DNA of 8,047 bases from an uncultured bacterium (GTDB taxonomy: Bacteria; CALINM01): NCBI GenBank assembly GCA_938045315.1, contig CALINM010000061.1:1-8047 (forward strand), written 5' to 3'. The translations under genes were made by a program, and so were the position numbers. Below the pieces are notes generated by a model that was given only the letters and a program-made list of their open reading frames with translations, was not told the origin of the DNA and made no database searches. Below, in pieces: positions 6,826-8,047 of the stretch. Within the stretch, counting starts at the first letter, position 1. Each line of letters begins with the position of its first letter.

Positions 6826-6854
6826 AATTTAAAAAAATGTTTTAAACAAGTCAA
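6826..6854 (-). promoter_or_regulatory. Candidate promoter of the DUF4212-symporter operon
   Basis: On the minus strand a -35 element TTGACT (6854-6849) is followed, after a 17-base spacer, by TAAATT (6831-6826) as -10. Five of six and four of six bases agree with the sigma-70 consensus. Start would be near 6819, giving a leader of about 75 bases. The spacer contains TGTTTAAAACA, an odd-centred palindrome (TGTTT/AAACA) that could be an operator, though AT-rich sequence produces such patterns by chance. Confidence 0.5.
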
Positions 6855-6871
6855 TAAAAAAATTTTATAAT
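6843..6871 (+). promoter_or_regulatory. Candidate promoter of the prepilin peptidase operon
   Basis: TAAACA (6843-6848, four of six to the -35 consensus), a 17-base spacer and a perfect TATAAT (6866-6871). Start would be near 6878, giving a leader of about 205 bases that contains the inverted repeat at 6968-7009. Its -35 overlaps that of the leftward promoter. A second, weaker candidate is TTGGAA (7048-7053) with TAGACT (7071-7076), 17 bases apart, which would start almost on the GTG at 7084. Confidence 0.4.
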
Positions 6872-6967
6872 AGTTTGTGAAAATTATATTTTGTAGTAAT
6901 TTCAGTAATTTTTTAAAAAAATAATTGGTTTTTTTTATCATACAGATTAAGCCTTTAAAACAAAACT

Positions 6968-7009
6968 TATACAATGTTTTAAAATGTTTTTTTGAAAAAC
7001 TATTGTATA
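6968..7009. repeat. Inverted repeat / hairpin in the prepilin peptidase leader
   Basis: TATACAATGTTTT (6968-6980) pairs with AAAAC-T-ATTGTATA (6996-7009), giving 13 base pairs interrupted by one bulged T at 7001, around a 15-base AT-rich loop. No T-run follows it on the plus strand, so it does not look like a terminator in that direction. It could be an operator or an mRNA leader structure. Chance occurrence is possible at this AT content. Confidence 0.5.
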
Positions 7010-7083
7010 TTCTTACCAACTTTATAATCAAAATTTTCATTTACCTATTGGAATTAAAGTTAAACTTTGTTAGACTTTTAAAA

Positions 7084-7848
7084 GTGTATGTAATAAAAGT
7101 TATCTTAATCTTTATGATGGGTTCTGTGTTTGGTAGTTTTTTAAATGTGTGTATTTACAGAATTCCAAGAAATATATCTATAATTTTTCCCTCATCCTTC
7201 TGTCCAAATTGCAAAAAAAATATACCCTTTTATTATAATATACCTATCTTTGGATATTTCTTGCTTAAGGGAAAATGCAAATATTGTAAAGAAAAAATTT
7301 CTTTTAGGTATCCTGTGGTAGAAGCCCTTTCTGGCATTTTCGCAATTTTATGTTACCATAACTGGAACTCCTATATAGCTTTTATACATTTTCTTTTTAT
7401 ATCATCATTAATAGTAATATCATATATTGATATCGATTTTCAGATTATACCTGACATCATAAGTCTACCTGCTATTTTAATTTCCATTTTACTATCAATA
7501 TTAGTATTTAATAGAGACGTTTTGATAACACTTATTGCTACAATATTAGGAGGAGGTATTTTCTGGCTTATTGGTAAATTATATGAACTTTTCGCAAAAA
7601 AAGAAGGCCTCGGTGGGGGAGATGTAAAATTAATGGCATTTTTTGGTGCTTACCTGGGGATTAAATCAATATTATTTATAATATTTGTAAGTTCCTTTCT
7701 GGGAACAATTTATGGCTTAGCTCTGATAGCATTTAAAGGAAAAAAGACTTCTTATGCCATACCCTTTGGCCCTTTTCTTTCTTTTGGAGCTTTGTTATAC
7801 CTTTTTTATGGAGAAGAGATAATTAAATGGTATCTTAAAAATCTATGA
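7084..7848 (+). CDS. pilD: Prepilin peptidase (type IV leader peptidase / N-methyltransferase)
   Basis: A 254-residue membrane aspartic protease that cleaves type IV pilin or type II secretion pseudopilin leaders at the inner membrane and usually N-methylates the new N-terminus. It has the conserved GSFLNVCIYRIPRN (17-30) and two CxxC pairs (C40/C43, C65/C68) of the N-terminal zinc-binding domain. FRYPVVEALSG (74-84), DIDFQIIPD (116-124) with the first catalytic Asp, probably D116, and the GGGD motif (177-180) with D180 followed by VKL complete the family set. About eight hydrophobic segments. The start is uncertain: GTG at 7084 gives the family's usual short N-terminus, ATG at 7114 would cut into TM1, and a frame-open TTG at 6925 would add 53 low-complexity residues. 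None has a clear ribosome site. It overlaps the downstream pilin-like gene by ATGA. Confidence 0.9.
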   Translation: MYVIKVILIFMMGSVFGSFLNVCIYRIPRNISIIFPSSFCPNCKKNIPFYYNIPIFGYFLLKGKCKYCKEKISFRYPVVEALSGIFAILCYHNWNSYIAFIHFLFISSLIVISYIDIDFQIIPDIISLPAILISILLSILVFNRDVLITLIATILGGGIFWLIGKLYELFAKKEGLGGGDVKLMAFFGAYLGIKSILFIIFVSSFLGTIYGLALIAFKGKKTSYAIPFGPFLSFGALLYLFYGEEIIKWYLKNL

Positions 7849-8047
7849 AGGGTAAAATTGGTTTTGAACTCATATCGGGAATATTTATTTTATCACTTTT
7901 TGCTATTCTAATAAGTTTTTTGGTAACTTTAAGGCTCTGGGAAAAAAAACATATAGAGATAGAGTCTTTTAATATACAGAGAATCTTTTATGATATTCAA
8001 AAATCAAATAAAGACATCGATAGCTTAGAACTCTTTCTACCCTCTGG
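7845..8047 (+). CDS. Type IV pilin-like / minor pseudopilin, partial
   Basis: The first 67 codons of a gene that continues past the window. Its ATG overlaps the prepilin peptidase stop (ATGA), implying translational coupling. It begins with a six-residue basic leader MKGKIG followed by FELISGIFILSLFAILIS, a class III signal: Gly at -1, Phe at +1, then a hydrophobic helix of about 20 residues, and a polar region with charged residues (WEKKHIEIES). Position +5, almost always Glu in major pilins, is Ser here, and Glu instead occupies +2. Lack of Glu at +5 is typical of GspK-type tip pseudopilins, so this may be the minor component of a type IV pilus, type II secretion or competence pseudopilus. 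Being a substrate of the adjacent peptidase is the natural inference. The C-terminal part is needed to name it. Confidence 0.75.
   Translation, partial: MKGKIGFELISGIFILSLFAILISFLVTLRLWEKKHIEIESFNIQRIFYDIQKSNKDIDSLELFLPS

Larger units (their letters stand above)
6745..7083. other. Divergent intergenic region between symporter operon and prepilin peptidase
   Basis: This 339-base, very AT-rich stretch separates two divergent transcripts. It holds overlapping candidate promoters (6826-6871), tandem AGGAGGT motifs (6799-6812), a short hairpin in the leftward leader (TACACC 6772-6777 with GGTGTA 6786-6791) and a longer inverted repeat (6968-7009) in the rightward leader. Open frames can be drawn on both strands here, but they consist of Lys/Phe/Ile/Leu-rich low-complexity sequence without ribosome sites, so I call no gene. 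Confidence 0.7.

Noticed and set aside
6804-7040. Minus-strand frame of 78 codons in the intergenic region
   Set aside because: Low-complexity Lys/Phe/Leu composition, no family resemblance, and it covers the likely promoters.
6925-7083. 53-codon N-terminal extension of the prepilin peptidase from TTG 6925
   Set aside because: The added residues are Lys/Phe/Ile/Leu-rich noise, there is no ribosome site, and the remaining 254 residues already make a full-length family member.

Overview
The window is AT-rich bacterial chromosome, roughly one third G+C by eye, with dense gene packing. It carries seven complete protein genes and the start of an eighth. The gene set is a VC_2705-type acetate/solute symporter with its DUF4212 partner and a CBS/DUF294 protein, a kinase-like protein, a CitMHS_2-type antiporter and a prepilin peptidase with an adjoining pseudopilin. 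With the base composition and strong AGGAGGTGA ribosome sites, this would suit a low-GC Gram-negative such as a member of the Deferribacterota. That placement is inference; no rRNA or marker gene is present. I see no tRNA, rRNA, CRISPR array, insertion sequence or prophage gene.

Left block (50-3300, plus strand): three closely spaced genes that look like one operon. They are a cytidylate-kinase-like P-loop protein with a C-terminal BON-like domain, a CitMHS_2-family putative Na+/H+ antiporter with an N-terminal signal sequence, and a membrane-anchored protein with the fold signature of the PotD-type periplasmic binding protein. The last has lost the polyamine-binding aromatics and has no ABC transporter beside it. 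The combination is not one I recognise and is the best candidate here for an undescribed functional unit.

Middle block (3297-6744, minus strand): DUF4212 small subunit, then the ActP-like Na+/solute symporter, then a CBS-pair/DUF294 nucleotidyltransferase-like protein, in transcription order. The first two form a tight operon with near-perfect Shine-Dalgarno sites. A strong intrinsic terminator follows the symporter. The CBS/DUF294 gene begins 17 bases beyond that hairpin with no ribosome-binding site, and an extended -10 element lies inside the terminator's T-rich tail, so its mRNA may be leaderless. This block converges on the left block, and the two last stop codons share a 4-base TTAA.

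Right block (6745-8047): a 339-base AT-rich intergenic region contains two candidate divergent promoters with overlapping -35 elements, tandem AGGAGGT motifs at the predicted 5' end of the symporter mRNA, and an inverted repeat in the leader of the rightward transcript. That transcript encodes a prepilin peptidase followed, with a 4-base ATGA overlap, by a type IV pilin-like protein cut by the window edge. The second gene has a class III leader peptide but no Glu at +5, as in GspK-like tip pseudopilins.
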